Source of the DNA: Natribaculum luteum
GTDB lineage: Archaea > Halobacteriota > Halobacteria > Halobacteriales > Natrialbaceae
Reading direction: 5' to 3'
Assembly: GCF_023008545.1 (NCBI RefSeq)
Contig: NZ_CP095398.1
Span: forward strand, 620,001 to 684,000
Length of the DNA stretch: 64,000 nucleotides
Shown here piece after piece: positions 1 through 8,544 of the stretch. The stretch's first letter is position 1. The number at the start of each line of letters is the position of its first letter. The notes below the pieces were generated by a model. It was not told where the DNA came from and made no database searches. It worked only from the letters and a program-made list of their open reading frames with translations. Made by a program: the position numbers and the translations under genes.

Positions 1-716
1 GTGATGATCAACGCGACCAGCGCGATCTTGAGCGTCGTCTCCCAGAACCCGACGTTCTCGACCTGGTATCCCCAGACGTGGTGCCGGAAGACGTAGTAGG
101 CCCCGACGCCCGCCATGAACAACGCGACGGACTCGAGTGCCGAGTTCTGCATGTGCACGTACATCCAGAAAAATCTCGGATTGAAGTACGCCGCCATCGG
201 ATCGACGAGCCGGACGACCTGATCGCCGTTTTCGGTCACCAGTTCGTAGCCACGAGGCGTCTGCATCCACGAGTTCGCGATCAGGATCCACACCGCCGAC
301 AGCCACGTCCCGACGCCGACCGCGACGCTCGAGACGAAAAACAGGGCGTCACTGACGCGCTCGCGGCCGAAGACGAAGACCCCGAGGAACGTCGCCTCGA
401 GCATGAACGCCATCATCCCCTCGAACGCGAGCGGGCCGCCGAATAGCTCGCCCGCGCTCGTCGAGAAGACGCCGAAGTTCGTCCCGAACTCGAACTCGAG
501 GACGATGCCCGTGACGGTGCCGACGACGAAACTTATCGCGAAGATCCGCGTCCAGAACCGACGTAACTGTTCGTAGATCGGCTTGCCGGTCCGGATCTCC
601 TTCCAGGTGAAGTAGATGAGAAAGGGCGCAAGGCCCATGCTCATCACTGGAAAGATGATGTGGACGATAGTCGTGACGGCGAACTGAAGGCGGCTGGCGA
701 TGACGGGATCGAGCAT
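1..716 (-). CDS. cydA: Cytochrome bd ubiquinol oxidase subunit I (partial, 3' end outside window)
   Basis: The first 238 residues of CydA, the haem-carrying membrane subunit of the cytochrome bd quinol:O2 oxidoreductase. The ATG at 716 gives a protein whose His19 (TIVHII), Glu99, Glu107 and His188 (YVHMQNSALE) fall at or near the positions of the E. coli haem b595/b558 ligands and proton-channel glutamates, so the start is well supported. Several hydrophobic segments follow in order, as expected for the N-terminal half. The gene runs off the left edge, so the quinol-binding loop, the Met ligand and any cydB cannot be seen. Identification is secure; the role in microaerobic respiration is family knowledge. 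Confidence 0.95.
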   Translation of the reverse strand, partial: MLDPVIASRLQFAVTTIVHIIFPVMSMGLAPFLIYFTWKEIRTGKPIYEQLRRFWTRIFAISFVVGTVTGIVLEFEFGTNFGVFSTSAGELFGGPLAFEGMMAFMLEATFLGVFVFGRERVSDALFFVSSVAVGVGTWLSAVWILIANSWMQTPRGYELVTENGDQVVRLVDPMAAYFNPRFFWMYVHMQNSALESVALFMAGVGAYYVFRHHVWGYQVENVGFWETTLKIALVALII

Positions 717-770
717 GATTACGTCGTGGTTGGGCAGATTTCCGCGGATCGCCGTTCGAGCGGCGGTATA

Positions 771-1112
771 TCAGACGTCTCGAGACGTTCGACGATACCA
801 CACCGAGTCACCGATGGACGGCGGACGACCACTGCGGACGATTCGTGGCGTGTCTCGACGGCACGTCATGGCTCCCGGGACGTGGAACCACCGGGACGTG
901 AGACCCGTGACCTCGAATCGACTGCAACGGGCATCGCTTCTGGGTACGGTCGTCTCGCCTCGTCGACCGTGCCAGCACGTGAGTTTCCCCTCGGGTCGAT
1001 CGGGTTCATTCAGATCGGGATCGGGACGGCGGGTCGCGTGGATACGGGTGTAGTTGTATATCATAGCCGGACCGAGTAAAAACGTTCCGCCTAACACCGA
1101 CTCCGTCGACAT
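771..1112 (-). CDS. Possible small protein upstream of cydA (doubtful)
   Basis: An open frame of 113 residues on the cydA strand. Its first 20 or so residues are hydrophobic (SVLGGTFLLGPAMIYNY) and could form one membrane segment, but the rest is arginine-rich and looks less like haloarchaeal protein. A TATA-like element (AGTATAAACG, minus strand, about 1149-1158) lies about 40 nt before the ATG, which is the main reason to keep it. It could be a small cytochrome bd accessory peptide or just a cydA leader. No family recognised. The remaining 717-1258 sequence holds nothing else I can support. Confidence 0.25.
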   Translation of the reverse strand: MSTESVLGGTFLLGPAMIYNYTRIHATRRPDPDLNEPDRPEGKLTCWHGRRGETTVPRSDARCSRFEVTGLTSRWFHVPGAMTCRRDTPRIVRSGRPPSIGDSVWYRRTSRDV

Positions 1113-1258
1113 TGCCAGACGGGAGCAGGCGCGTGGCCGACGACCTCACGTTTATACTACCGGACAACAGTCAGTGACTACTCGATCGCGTCTCGACGGC
1201 TGTCGTCAGGACAGCGTCTCGAGTGCGATCGATGGCCACACCGTGTCGTCCGGCAGTA

Positions 1259-1933
1259 TCACCCCTGGCTTTTTTCGTCGTTCGTCGGTTCGTCGGTTCG
1301 CTGGCGCTGCATGTTGACGCCCGTGGCGCGAGCGACGGCGACGAGAAACCCAAGTCCGCGCTGGACGTCCGGATCACGAAGCGCACGGAGGAGTCCGACT
1401 GGGCCGAGTCGCTCCGGTGGCGCGTCCGTGGCCGCTGCAGTGCCGACCCCGTCGAGGAGTGCCGTGACGCCGCTGACCGTGTCCGGATCCGCCGTCGTAT
1501 CGGCGATTTCACCCAGCGAGCTTCCCAGTTCGCCGACCGACATGACGATGTCGTCGTCCATCGCGGCAGAGAGCAACGACGCCGCATTTGCGACTCCGAC
1601 CAGCGTTTCGAGATCGCCGTCGGCCTCGAGTCGGGCGACCCGTTCCAGGCCAGCGGCCAGATCGTCGGCGTTGGCACCGACGGCGTCCGCCAGCCGAACC
1701 GTCTCCTCGGTCGCGATTCCGTCGACCGCTTCGCCGAGCGTCGCCGACGTCGCCGCCAGGTCCACGACCAGCCGGTCGTCGAGCGCCTCGCTCGCCAGTT
1801 CCGTCACGTCCAGCAGCTGATTGAGAAGCCCCACCCGGTGGATGAGGGCGGCGACCTCCTTGGGATTCTCGGCGATCGCGTCGACGAGCAGCTGGTCGAT
1901 CTCGTCGTCTCCCGTGATCGTGTTCTCGGTCAT
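1259..1933 (-). CDS. DUF1641 family protein
   Basis: A 224-residue acidic, mostly helical protein with the repeated Leu/Ala-rich pattern of DUF1641 (LLNQLLDVTELASEALDD near the N-terminus; LGFLVAVARATG near the C-terminus). There is no signal peptide or transmembrane stretch. It starts 3 nt after the stop of the flavoprotein gene at 1937-3103, so the two are almost certainly co-transcribed. In haloarchaea and several bacteria DUF1641 proteins recur beside SQR-like flavoproteins or formate-dehydrogenase-type genes; the molecular role is unknown, and a partner or adaptor function is only inferred from this pairing. Confidence 0.8.
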   Translation of the reverse strand: MTENTITGDDEIDQLLVDAIAENPKEVAALIHRVGLLNQLLDVTELASEALDDRLVVDLAATSATLGEAVDGIATEETVRLADAVGANADDLAAGLERVARLEADGDLETLVGVANAASLLSAAMDDDIVMSVGELGSSLGEIADTTADPDTVSGVTALLDGVGTAAATDAPPERLGPVGLLRALRDPDVQRGLGFLVAVARATGVNMQRQRTDEPTNDEKSQG

Positions 1934-1936
1934 GGT

Positions 1937-3103
1937 TCAGAGGAGTCCTCGAGCGGTCAGCCAGTAGGATTCGTTGTACGCGAGTTTCGCCCAGTGGACG
2001 AACCGCGACGGTGGCCGAACCACCGGTTGCTCGTCGTACCCGAACGAGACGAACGTCGCTTTCTCGAGTCCGGTCTCGACGAAACAGAGCGTCTTGCCGT
2101 CGTACCTGGCGGTCGGTGGATGCCCGCGAACCTCGCTCGCGATTCGGTCGGCGACGACGCCGGCCTGGTAGTGTGCGGCGCTGCCAGCCTTGCTCGTCGG
2201 CACGTCGGTGATGTCACCGATCGCGTAGACGTCGTCCGCGCGCGTCGCCTCCAGTGTGTGCCGGTCGACCTCGATCCACTCGTCGCCGAGGTCGGCACGA
2301 CTGGCGAGGTCACTACCGGCGTGTGGCGGGATCGTCACGAGGAGATCGTACTCGAGCGTTCGCCCGTCCGTCGTGGCGACCGTCTGGCGGTCCGGATCGA
2401 CGGCCTCGACCTCGAAGGACGTCTCGAGGCCGATCCCTCGCTCCTCGAACAGGGGCGTCACCCAGTCGGCGACCGACTCGAGACCGTGTGCTCGCTCGAG
2501 GGGGTAGGTGTACGTGATATCGATATCGTCTCGACAGCCGCGTTTCTGCAACCACTCGTCTGCGATGAGGGGAAACTCGATGGGGGCTGCCGGACACATG
2601 TGTGGCATCCCGATCGTACTCACGACCAGGTGTCCCGACGTGAACTCGGCCAGTTCGTCGCGGAGCCTCTCGGCACCCGCTGCGCTGTAGAAGTGGTGGC
2701 CCCCGTCGGTGAGTCCGTCGATCGTTTCCGGGACGAGCGTCGTCCCGGTCGCGACGACGAGATGGTCGTACGAGAGCGCCTCGTTTTCGCCCTCGAACGC
2801 CAGTCGCCTGGCGTCGGTATCGACGTCGACGACGCGATCGATGCGAAGGTCGACCCGCTGGTCGAGGAGTTCGCGGTTCGGACGACGGCTGTCGGCGACG
2901 TCCTTCCTGTTGAACGCGACGTACAGGAAGATCGGCTTGTACACGTGATCCGGAGAGTCCGTGACGAGCGTCAGGTCGACGTCGCCGGCGTCGAGCTCCT
3001 CGCGTAGTTCGGTCGCGAGTTTGTTCGCGACGACCGTCCCGCCGGTCCCACCGCCGACGATCACGATGCGTTGCTCGCGTCCAGTCTCACGATCACTCGA
3101 CAT
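1937..3103 (-). CDS. SQR-like FAD-dependent pyridine nucleotide-disulphide oxidoreductase
   Basis: A 388-residue flavoprotein of the sulfide:quinone oxidoreductase/NDH-2 superfamily. The N-terminal dinucleotide fold carries GGGTGGTVVANKL (about residues 16-28), the second FAD motif is YAIGDITDVPTSKAG near residue 300, and a C-terminal FVHWAKLAYNESY stretch could touch the membrane. Cysteines in MPHMCPAAP and KTLCFVETG sit where SQR enzymes hold redox or persulfide cysteines, though I cannot confirm a complete SQR set. It probably moves electrons from sulfide or another small donor to quinone. It is first in a two-gene operon with the DUF1641 gene; the long leader holds a TATA-like box and a palindrome. 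Confidence 0.82.
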   Translation of the reverse strand: MSSDRETGREQRIVIVGGGTGGTVVANKLATELREELDAGDVDLTLVTDSPDHVYKPIFLYVAFNRKDVADSRRPNRELLDQRVDLRIDRVVDVDTDARRLAFEGENEALSYDHLVVATGTTLVPETIDGLTDGGHHFYSAAGAERLRDELAEFTSGHLVVSTIGMPHMCPAAPIEFPLIADEWLQKRGCRDDIDITYTYPLERAHGLESVADWVTPLFEERGIGLETSFEVEAVDPDRQTVATTDGRTLEYDLLVTIPPHAGSDLASRADLGDEWIEVDRHTLEATRADDVYAIGDITDVPTSKAGSAAHYQAGVVADRIASEVRGHPPTARYDGKTLCFVETGLEKATFVSFGYDEQPVVRPPSRFVHWAKLAYNESYWLTARGLL

Positions 3104-3238
3104 ACGTTGTCTCGGTCGCGACGACCGAGTTCGGACGAGACTGTCGGTTCTGTAGATCTGTCGCGTGCCCGCAACTCGAGTGCGAAAATGCCATAGCCAG
3201 TTGTGTCACCGTCTTTGGTGTCCGATACTTGGTTCGGC

Positions 3239-3252
3239 TAGCTAATAAAGCA
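3239..3252 (-). promoter_or_regulatory. Candidate promoter of the SQR-DUF1641 operon
   Basis: On the minus strand CTTTATTAGC lies about 140 nt before the flavoprotein ATG and resembles a haloarchaeal TATA box preceded by a BRE. The spacing predicts a leader of about 110 nt. This is pattern matching only; apart from the adjacent palindrome, the 3104-3514 interval shows no other clear feature. Confidence 0.35.
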
Positions 3253-3268
3253 GTTGTGCAAGTGACAC

Positions 3269-3280
3269 ATTTGCGCAAAT
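3269..3280. promoter_or_regulatory. 12-bp perfect palindrome, candidate operator
   Basis: ATTTGCGCAAAT is a perfect inverted repeat just upstream of the TATA-like box of the SQR operon. It is followed 5' by a GTGACAC stretch that also appears, inverted, about 60 nt away. Position suggests an activator or repressor site for sulfide or redox control, but no cognate regulator is visible nearby. Confidence 0.35.
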
Positions 3281-3514
3281 TCGTGCGGCGATAGAGGAAG
3301 TGTTCAGGATGGGCTGTGAACCCGCGACTACAGACCGCGACTGTCCCGTAGCCTTCTCCCTCGGCCGCTCCGGTTCGTCTGTACTGACCACGCGGGCAGG
3401 GCGTACAACGAAACGGCACCACCGCCCAGAAAAGCGGCGTTTTCGTGTCGATCAGCGCCAGATGAGGTCCCAGGGACGCACCGACCGGGCACCGACTCGA
3501 GTGAGTGTCCGACG

Positions 3515-3970
3515 CTAGTCGTCCTGATACTCTTTTTTGAACCCACGGAACTCGGTGCGGTGGGCCTCCTCGTCGGCGAGCAGGGTCACGGCGAGGTCTT
3601 CGCTGACGGGATCGTTCGCCTCCGCTGCCGCGTCGACCAGTTCGCGGTACGTCTCGATCGCGTCGTCTTCGGCGTCGAGAACGCCGTCGATGACCGCGAC
3701 GACGTCGGTCGTGTTCTCCGGTGGCTGGAGCGTCGCCTGGCGGGCGACGAACTCCTCGGATCCCGGCGGCCGTGCGTCCAGTTGCTTGAGTCGCTGTCCG
3801 AGCTGTTCGGCGTGGCCGAGTTCCTCCTGGACGTCCGCTTTGAGGCTCTCTTTGATCTCTTCTGCGTGGATCCCGTCGAGAACGATCGACAGGGTCTGGT
3901 AGTTCATCACCGTCTCGATTTCGTCGTTGTACGCCTGTTTGAGGAGGTCGACGACACGGTCGTTTGACAT
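3515..3970 (-). CDS. Ferritin-like di-iron protein
   Basis: A 151-residue four-helix-bundle protein of the ferritin-like superfamily. Two di-iron half-sites can be read: Glu in YNDEIETVMNYQ with EELGHAEQLGQ (ExxH) in the first half, and ETYRELVDAA with DEEAHRTEF (ExxH) in the second. That is the duplicated E...ExxH layout of bacterioferritin- or rubrerythrin-type proteins without a rubredoxin tail. It probably handles iron or peroxide in the cytoplasm. The minus-strand sequence ATATATTCTC about 25-30 nt before the ATG looks like a TATA box, giving a very short leader. It stands alone between the SQR operon and the divergent SCO operon. Confidence 0.85.
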   Translation of the reverse strand: MSNDRVVDLLKQAYNDEIETVMNYQTLSIVLDGIHAEEIKESLKADVQEELGHAEQLGQRLKQLDARPPGSEEFVARQATLQPPENTTDVVAVIDGVLDAEDDAIETYRELVDAAAEANDPVSEDLAVTLLADEEAHRTEFRGFKKEYQDD

Positions 3971-4193
3971 AGCACGTATCTTTCACATTGAGAATATATA
4001 ATGTCGTCGCCATCTCTCTGGATCGTCGACCGTCACCCCATCTCACTCTCTCGTCGCTGGCCAGAATCCCGACGGTGACGCAGTCACGAACTTGATCCTC
4101 GAGTCACCGTCGATCCTGTCCGGGCGCAGGGCCGATTTGCTGACACAGCAAACCGCCGATTCCGCTTTACCTACCGAGTTCCGAAGGGAGCGT

Positions 4194-4904
4194 ATGGACA
4201 GGCGCACATATCTTGCCTCGTTGAGCGTGACGGGTGCTGTCGCCGCTGCAGGCTGTCTCGAGTCGCTGCCCGGAACGGGGGGGAGCCAGACGGTCCTCGG
4301 GCCGCCGGAGGAGACTCGCGGCGATCCCGTCTATCCGATCCACGGCGAGGAGTTGCCGTCGTTCAGTCTGCCCGACCCGATCGCCGGCGAGGAAATCGCC
4401 TCGGAGCAGTTCGAGGACGAGCGAGCGATGCTGGTGACGTTTTTCTACACGTCGTGTCCCGACGGCGTGTGTCCGGCGCTGATGTTGCGTCTGCGCCGGG
4501 CACAGGAGGAGGCCGCGGCGGGCGGCTACGGCGACGACGTCGCGTTCCTCTCGATGACGTTCGACCCCGAACGCGACACGGCAGACGTACTTCGGTCGTA
4601 CGCCACCCAGCGCGGGATCGACCTCGAGGCGGGCAACTGGCACTTCCTGCGCCCGGAGAGCTACGAGGACGGAACGGCGGTGCTCGAGGAGAAATTCGGG
4701 CTGGTCGTCGAGAAAGTCGACCCCGAGAACGTCGAGGGCCACGAGAATCACGGCAGCCTCGAGTACATGTTCAGTCACATCAGCCTGATCTTGCTGGTCA
4801 ACGAGCGCGGAATCGTCGAGCGCGCCTACCAGAACGTGACGGCCCCCTCGGGCGTCCAGCCGTCGGAACTCGTCTCCGACCTCGAAACGGTGGTGAACGG
4901 GTAG
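4194..4904 (+). CDS. SCO1/SenC family copper chaperone-thioredoxin, lipoprotein
   Basis: A 236-residue SCO-family protein involved in copper delivery or thiol reduction for terminal oxidases on the outer face of the membrane. The ATG at 4194 is preferred over upstream in-frame options because it starts a compact secretion signal ending in a lipobox (VAAAGC, lipid Cys21). The thioredoxin fold has FFYTSCPDGVCP and the conserved distal His in MFSHISLILLVN. The two motif cysteines are separated by four residues (CPDGVC), whereas classical SCO1 has three, a variant to keep in mind for copper geometry. It is followed, one base after its stop, by the TlpA-like gene and then ccdA. Confidence 0.88.
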   Translation: MDRRTYLASLSVTGAVAAAGCLESLPGTGGSQTVLGPPEETRGDPVYPIHGEELPSFSLPDPIAGEEIASEQFEDERAMLVTFFYTSCPDGVCPALMLRLRRAQEEAAAGGYGDDVAFLSMTFDPERDTADVLRSYATQRGIDLEAGNWHFLRPESYEDGTAVLEEKFGLVVEKVDPENVEGHENHGSLEYMFSHISLILLVNERGIVERAYQNVTAPSGVQPSELVSDLETVVNG

Positions 4905-4905
4905 T

Positions 4906-5493
4906 ATGCGCCGCCGAGACGTCCTCGCTGGGATCGGCAGCCTGGGCGTGATCGGTGCCGCCGGCGTCCTCGCCACGCGCGGCCCCTCCGCCCTCGAGGT
5001 CGACGATCAGGGCAACGGAGGATCGGGAGACGAGTCCGCCGACCCGGCCGCGGCCGACCCACTCGAGATCGAGACGATCGACGCGCCAGGGAGCGAGGCG
5101 GGGACGATGCGCGTCCCCGGCGACGGGCTGATGCTGATCGACTTCTTCGCGACCTGGTGTACGATCTGTGAGTCACAGATGCCCCACCTCGCCGACGCGA
5201 GAGCGGAGGTCGACGACGACGTCGCGTTCCTGTCGGTGACGAACGAACCGGTCGGTCGGTCGCTCTCGCGCGAGGACGTCGCCGACTGGTGGGTCGAACA
5301 CGACGGCAACTGGCCGGTCGGCCTCGATCCGACGGTCGAACTCGCCGAACGCTACGACGCCCTCCAGTACCCGACGACGATCATCATCGACGCCGACGGC
5401 GCGGTCCGGTGGTACAACACCGGTCGAAAGAGCGTCGACGACCTCCTCGAGGCCGTCGAGACCGCACGCGCGGAAACGGGGACGGAGGCATAA
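4906..5493 (+). CDS. TlpA/ResA-like thiol-disulphide oxidoreductase
   Basis: A 195-residue membrane-anchored thioredoxin-fold protein. Residues 1-25 form a hydrophobic signal/anchor after MRRRD, a low-complexity linker follows, and the active-site motif is FFATWCTICESQMP (WCxxC). The cis-Pro strand reads YDALQYPTTIIID. Such proteins keep haem-binding or copper-binding cysteines reduced outside the membrane. It sits between an SCO protein and CcdA, which can supply electrons from cytoplasmic thioredoxin, so the three genes make a coherent oxidase or cytochrome maturation cassette. The intergenic gaps are 1 and 3 nt, indicating one transcript. Confidence 0.9.
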   Translation: MRRRDVLAGIGSLGVIGAAGVLATRGPSALEVDDQGNGGSGDESADPAAADPLEIETIDAPGSEAGTMRVPGDGLMLIDFFATWCTICESQMPHLADARAEVDDDVAFLSVTNEPVGRSLSREDVADWWVEHDGNWPVGLDPTVELAERYDALQYPTTIIIDADGAVRWYNTGRKSVDDLLEAVETARAETGTEA

Positions 5494-5496
5494 CCG

Positions 5497-6162
5497 ATGG
5501 TCGACGCGTCGATCACACCGACGCTGGCGTTCGCGTTCACCGCCGGCCTCGCGACGTTCTTCTCGCCGTGTGCGTACCCGCTGTTGCCGGGGTACGTTGG
5601 CTTTTACGTGAGCCAGACCGACGGCGAGGAAGCGTCGCTGGGGGGTGCGGTCTCGCGTGGGCTGATCGCGGGGACGGGCGTGCTCGCGACGTTTACGCTG
5701 CTTGCGGGCGTGACGTTCTGGGTCGGCCACGCGACGCTCTCGAACGTCGCCATCTTCGAGCCGATCGTCGGCGGCTTGCTCGTCGTCTTCGGCGTCCTCG
5801 TCGCCGTCGACCGGGCTCCCTCGCTCTCGGTGACGCTCCCGAAACGCCGCTCGAGCGTGGCCGGCTTCGGCGTCTTCGGGGCCGGCTACGCGCTCGCGGC
5901 GGCGGCCTGCGTCGCGCCGGTGTTCCTGGCGGTCGTCGGGCGGGCGATCTCGCTGTCGACGGCGGAGGCGGTGCTCGTGCTGGCGACGTACGCCGGTGCG
6001 ATGGCGCTGTTGATGGTCTCTGTGACGGTCGCGACCGGGATGGGCCTGCTCGCCAGTGCGGGGAGTCTCGCGGCGTACGCGGGAACGATCAAGCGGATCG
6101 CCGGCGTCGTGATGGCGATCGCCGGCGTCGGCCAACTCTACGTCGCGTTCGTTCTCCCCTGA
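5497..6162 (+). CDS. ccdA: CcdA/DsbD-family transmembrane thiol-electron carrier
   Basis: A 221-residue membrane protein with six predicted hydrophobic helices. Conserved cysteines lie in FFSPCAYPLLPGYV (helix 1) and AAAACVAPVFL (helix 4), the pair that carries reducing equivalents across the membrane in CcdA. It is last in the SCO-TlpA-CcdA operon, 3 nt after the preceding stop, and its likely acceptor is the TlpA-like protein encoded just upstream. Length and motifs match CcdA rather than full DsbD, since no periplasmic domains are fused. Confidence 0.9.
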   Translation: MVDASITPTLAFAFTAGLATFFSPCAYPLLPGYVGFYVSQTDGEEASLGGAVSRGLIAGTGVLATFTLLAGVTFWVGHATLSNVAIFEPIVGGLLVVFGVLVAVDRAPSLSVTLPKRRSSVAGFGVFGAGYALAAAACVAPVFLAVVGRAISLSTAEAVLVLATYAGAMALLMVSVTVATGMGLLASAGSLAAYAGTIKRIAGVVMAIAGVGQLYVAFVLP

Positions 6163-6243
6163 CGGTCGTCGCTCTCGAGATCGATTATGAACGACTCTCG
6201 AACCCATTACACGAAATCGAGGAGAAAGCCCACGACTGTAGTC

Positions 6244-6499
6244 CTGTCTCTTACCCACAAGTTGCGTCACCAGTCTGCGAGCGATCCATCGGAGAGTGGC
6301 TCTCGAGATACCAGTGTTCAGCGCCTTTCGCCAGGTGAAATCCGTAATTGTGGATCCGAACGCAGTCGACTCGAATACTACGCTCCGTACCGAGCGTCGA
6401 TCCCGTCTCTCTTCCTGTGGGTCTCGGCTCGTGCTCGCCCGCCTCGAGAGCCTCCGAAACGCCGCTTTCGCGAGACTCCGACGTATGGGTAAGAGACAG
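6244..6499. mobile_element. MITE, copy 1 (256 bp, non-coding)
   Basis: A 256-bp sequence bounded by inverted ends CTGTCTCTTACCCA...TGGGTAAGAGACAG and nearly identical to 58077-58332. It lies inside a TnpB-transposon type hairpin: CCCACGACTGTAGTC on the left and a GCTAAAGCCGTGGG arm on the right. Flanking 10-mers (GACTGTAGTC and TGCTAAAGCC) are not a clean duplication here, unlike copy 2, so this copy is older or its flanks were exchanged by recombination. It contains no credible gene. The end sequence resembles IS4-type termini, but no source element with these ends is in the window. Confidence 0.8.
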
Positions 6500-6685
6500 T
6501 GCTAAAGCCGTGGGTTTCCGCGCTGCCTCTGTATGAATTCTATGTAGGCAGTTTGGCTGAACGGTCGTTTCGTGACGTCGTTCCAACAGGAGTGGCAGTT
6601 GCTCCACGTGTGAACGAGGTCTACTGTCGCAGAAAAGCGGGAGCGATCGATCGATGCTGTCAGGCGGTGGGTGGTGTGACCGTCG

Positions 6686-7372
6686 CTAGAGGTCCTTCAG
6701 CGTGAACCACCAGTCGTAAGCGTCGTAGTCTTCTTCCTCGGCCTCCTCGAGTCGGGCCTCGGCGTCGGCAACGTTGGAGGGCGGGGAGAGCAGTGCCTTG
6801 TCGCCGAAGTTCTCGTTTTCGGGCCAGTCAGCGGGCAGGGCGACACCTTCCTCGTCGGAGGTCTGGAGGGCCTCGAGCGAGCGCAGGACTTCGTCGATGT
6901 CGCGGCCGATCTCCATCGGGTAGTAGAGGATGAGACGAAGCTTGCCCTCGGGGTCGACGATGAATACCGACCGGACGGTTGCGGTACCCTGGCCGGGGTG
7001 GATCATGCCGAGCGCTTCGGCGACGTCGCCGCTCTCGTCGGCGATGATCGGGAAGCCGATGTCTTCGTCGAGTTCCTCGTCGATCCACTCGGTCCACTTG
7101 ATGTGCGAGTGGACGCGGTCGACCGACAGGCCGATCAGTTTGGCGTCGAGGTCTGCGAACTCCTCGCGGCGCTGCTCGAACGAGACGAACTCGGTCGTAC
7201 AGACCGGCGTGAAGTCACCCGGGTGGCTGAACAGGACGAACCACTCGCCCTCGTAGTCGTCGGGCAGCGACTTCGTCCCGTGGGTCGTCTCTACTTCGAG
7301 GTCCGGGAACCGGTCCCCGAGCAGTGGCATTCCAGCGGATTTATCGGTGTCGTCAACTTCTGTATCCGACAT
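6686..7372 (-). CDS. Peroxiredoxin (Prx6/1-Cys-like)
   Basis: A 228-residue AhpC/TSA-family peroxidase reducing H2O2 and organic peroxides. The peroxidatic cysteine is in [13 protein letters not shown] (about residue 57), with the upstream Pro and Thr of the PxxxT/SxxC active site. The long C-terminal region ([19 protein letters not shown]) and overall size match the archaeal Prx6-like decamer type. The start at 7372 adds a polar 14-residue leader; Met15 ([12 protein letters not shown]) is an alternative start. Monocistronic by context, with no close neighbour on the strand. Confidence 0.92.
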   Translation of the reverse strand: MSDTEVDDTDKSAGMPLLGDRFPDLEVETTHGTKSLPDDYEGEWFVLFSHPGDFTPVCTTEFVSFEQRREEFADLDAKLIGLSVDRVHSHIKWTEWIDEELDEDIGFPIIADESGDVAEALGMIHPGQGTATVRSVFIVDPEGKLRLILYYPMEIGRDIDEVLRSLEALQTSDEEGVALPADWPENENFGDKALLSPPSNVADAEARLEEAEEEDYDAYDWWFTLKDL

Positions 7373-7854
7373 TGCATCCTTAGTTACGTGAGTACAAAGT
7401 ATAGTTCTGTCTAAGCAAGAATTTTCTTCGGGTACTTTTGTGGCTGGCCCGGTATTAGCAATATTTTCTGTGGCAACTGTGAGGTATTTCGCTCGACTGT
7501 CGACCTCAGAAGGCTGTCGACCGGCGTTTGCCGACGTGAGATGCAGCTAGCCTCGCCCGTCGATTCGAGTGACTCGACACAAAAGCTGTCCCTACTTTCA
7601 GGCGTCCGCCGTATCTCGACTGCAATGTCGACAGTCGACAGAATCTGAGCGATGGCTTGCTGGCTTCGGACAGTGTGGCTCGTACTGTCGGACAACACGG
7701 TTCGAACCTCGGTCACACGGGAGACGCTGTCGCCAGCGGCGACAGCCGTCGAGACGCGATCGAGTAGTCACTGACTGTTGTCCAGTAGTATCAGAGCAGA
7801 TTCGTCGAGGCGACGGCGACGTCGGGCCTTTTCTCGATCAGAAAAAACGGATCG

Positions 7855-7863
7855 CTTTTCATA
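7855..7863 (+). promoter_or_regulatory. TATA-like box before the wHTH gene
   Basis: TTTCATAT lies about 28-34 nt before the GTG at 7889, the spacing expected for a leaderless haloarchaeal transcript. It supports choosing that GTG as the start. The rest of 7373-7854 holds no gene I can support. Confidence 0.35.
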
Positions 7864-7888
7864 TCCCCAGCAGAACGAACGGTCATCA

Positions 7889-8236
7889 GTGAGTGAGGAG
7901 TGCGATCTCTCGGCGGTGCTCGCTATTCTCGACGACGAGTACGCACGGTCGATCCTCACCGAAACGAGCGTCGAACCCATGTCTGCCAGCACACTGAGCG
8001 AGCGGTGTGACGCGTCCTTGCCGACGATTTATCGGCGAATCGACCGGCTCAAGGAGTGTCAGCTCATCACTGAAGAGACCGAACTCGCACCGGACGGGAA
8101 TCACTACAGCGTCTACAGCGCGAACCTCGATCGACTGGAGCTCTCCCTTGGGGACGGAGAGTTTGCGTTCGAACTATCGTATCGTGAACAAGACGTCGCC
8201 GACAAGTTCACTGACATGTGGGAGGGAATGCGATGA
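7889..8236 (+). CDS. Winged-helix transcriptional regulator (ArsR-like)
   Basis: A 115-residue DNA-binding protein. The GTG at 7889 is chosen over the longer frame from 7778 because the extension is an arginine-rich non-family tail and because a TATA-like box sits at leaderless distance. The HTH reads LSAVLAILDDEYARSIL, then ALSERC-type recognition (STLSERCDASLPTIYRRIDRL, shortened here) and a wing with NHYSVYSANLD. It overlaps the next gene by four bases (ATGA), so the two are translationally coupled. In haloarchaea this regulator type is often paired with a small three-helix membrane protein, as here. Confidence 0.82.
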   Translation: MSEECDLSAVLAILDDEYARSILTETSVEPMSASTLSERCDASLPTIYRRIDRLKECQLITEETELAPDGNHYSVYSANLDRLELSLGDGEFAFELSYREQDVADKFTDMWEGMR

Positions 8237-8544
8237 GCCAGGGCGTCGTCCGTCTCGACGAGGCCACGATGTTCGAGCTGTTGACCGTGGTAAGTCTCTT
8301 TCTCGTCGCTCTTCTCGGGACGATCATCGCCTACCAGGCGTACCGTGGCTATCGGCGAAACGACGCAACGTCGATGCTCTATCTCGCGATCGGGTTACTC
8401 TTGCTCACCCTGTGTCCGTTTCTGATCAACATCGCGATCACCACGCTTGTCGCTCCAGCTCGGGTCGTTATCGTCTTCCTCGAGAACGTGAGTCGGCTGC
8501 TCGGACTGCTCGTGATCATGTACTCGCTTTACGGCCGTCACTGA
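8233..8544 (+). CDS. Small membrane protein paired with wHTH regulator (DUF7521-like)
   Basis: A 103-residue protein with three hydrophobic segments (about residues 14-37, 47-70 and 75-97) joined by short charged loops (YRGYRRNDAT). The ATG at 8233 lies within the stop region of the regulator gene; the GTG at 8218 is less likely. Family assignment rests on the layout of wHTH plus three-TM protein, known from haloarchaeal genomes. Function unknown; a membrane sensor for the regulator is an inference. Downstream 8545-8987 contains no gene I can support. Confidence 0.7.
   Translation: MSQGVVRLDEATMFELLTVVSLFLVALLGTIIAYQAYRGYRRNDATSMLYLAIGLLLLTLCPFLINIAITTLVAPARVVIVFLENVSRLLGLLVIMYSLYGRH

Noticed and set aside
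1223-3007. A 594-codon open frame on the plus strand
   Set aside because: It is antisense to the SQR-like and DUF1641 genes and has the arginine/valine-rich composition typical of haloarchaeal opposite-strand frames.
6181-6607. Overlapping short frames across the first MITE
   Set aside because: The same DNA at 58 kb has substitutions and no frame conserved in both copies as protein; inverted ends and a target duplication identify a non-coding element.
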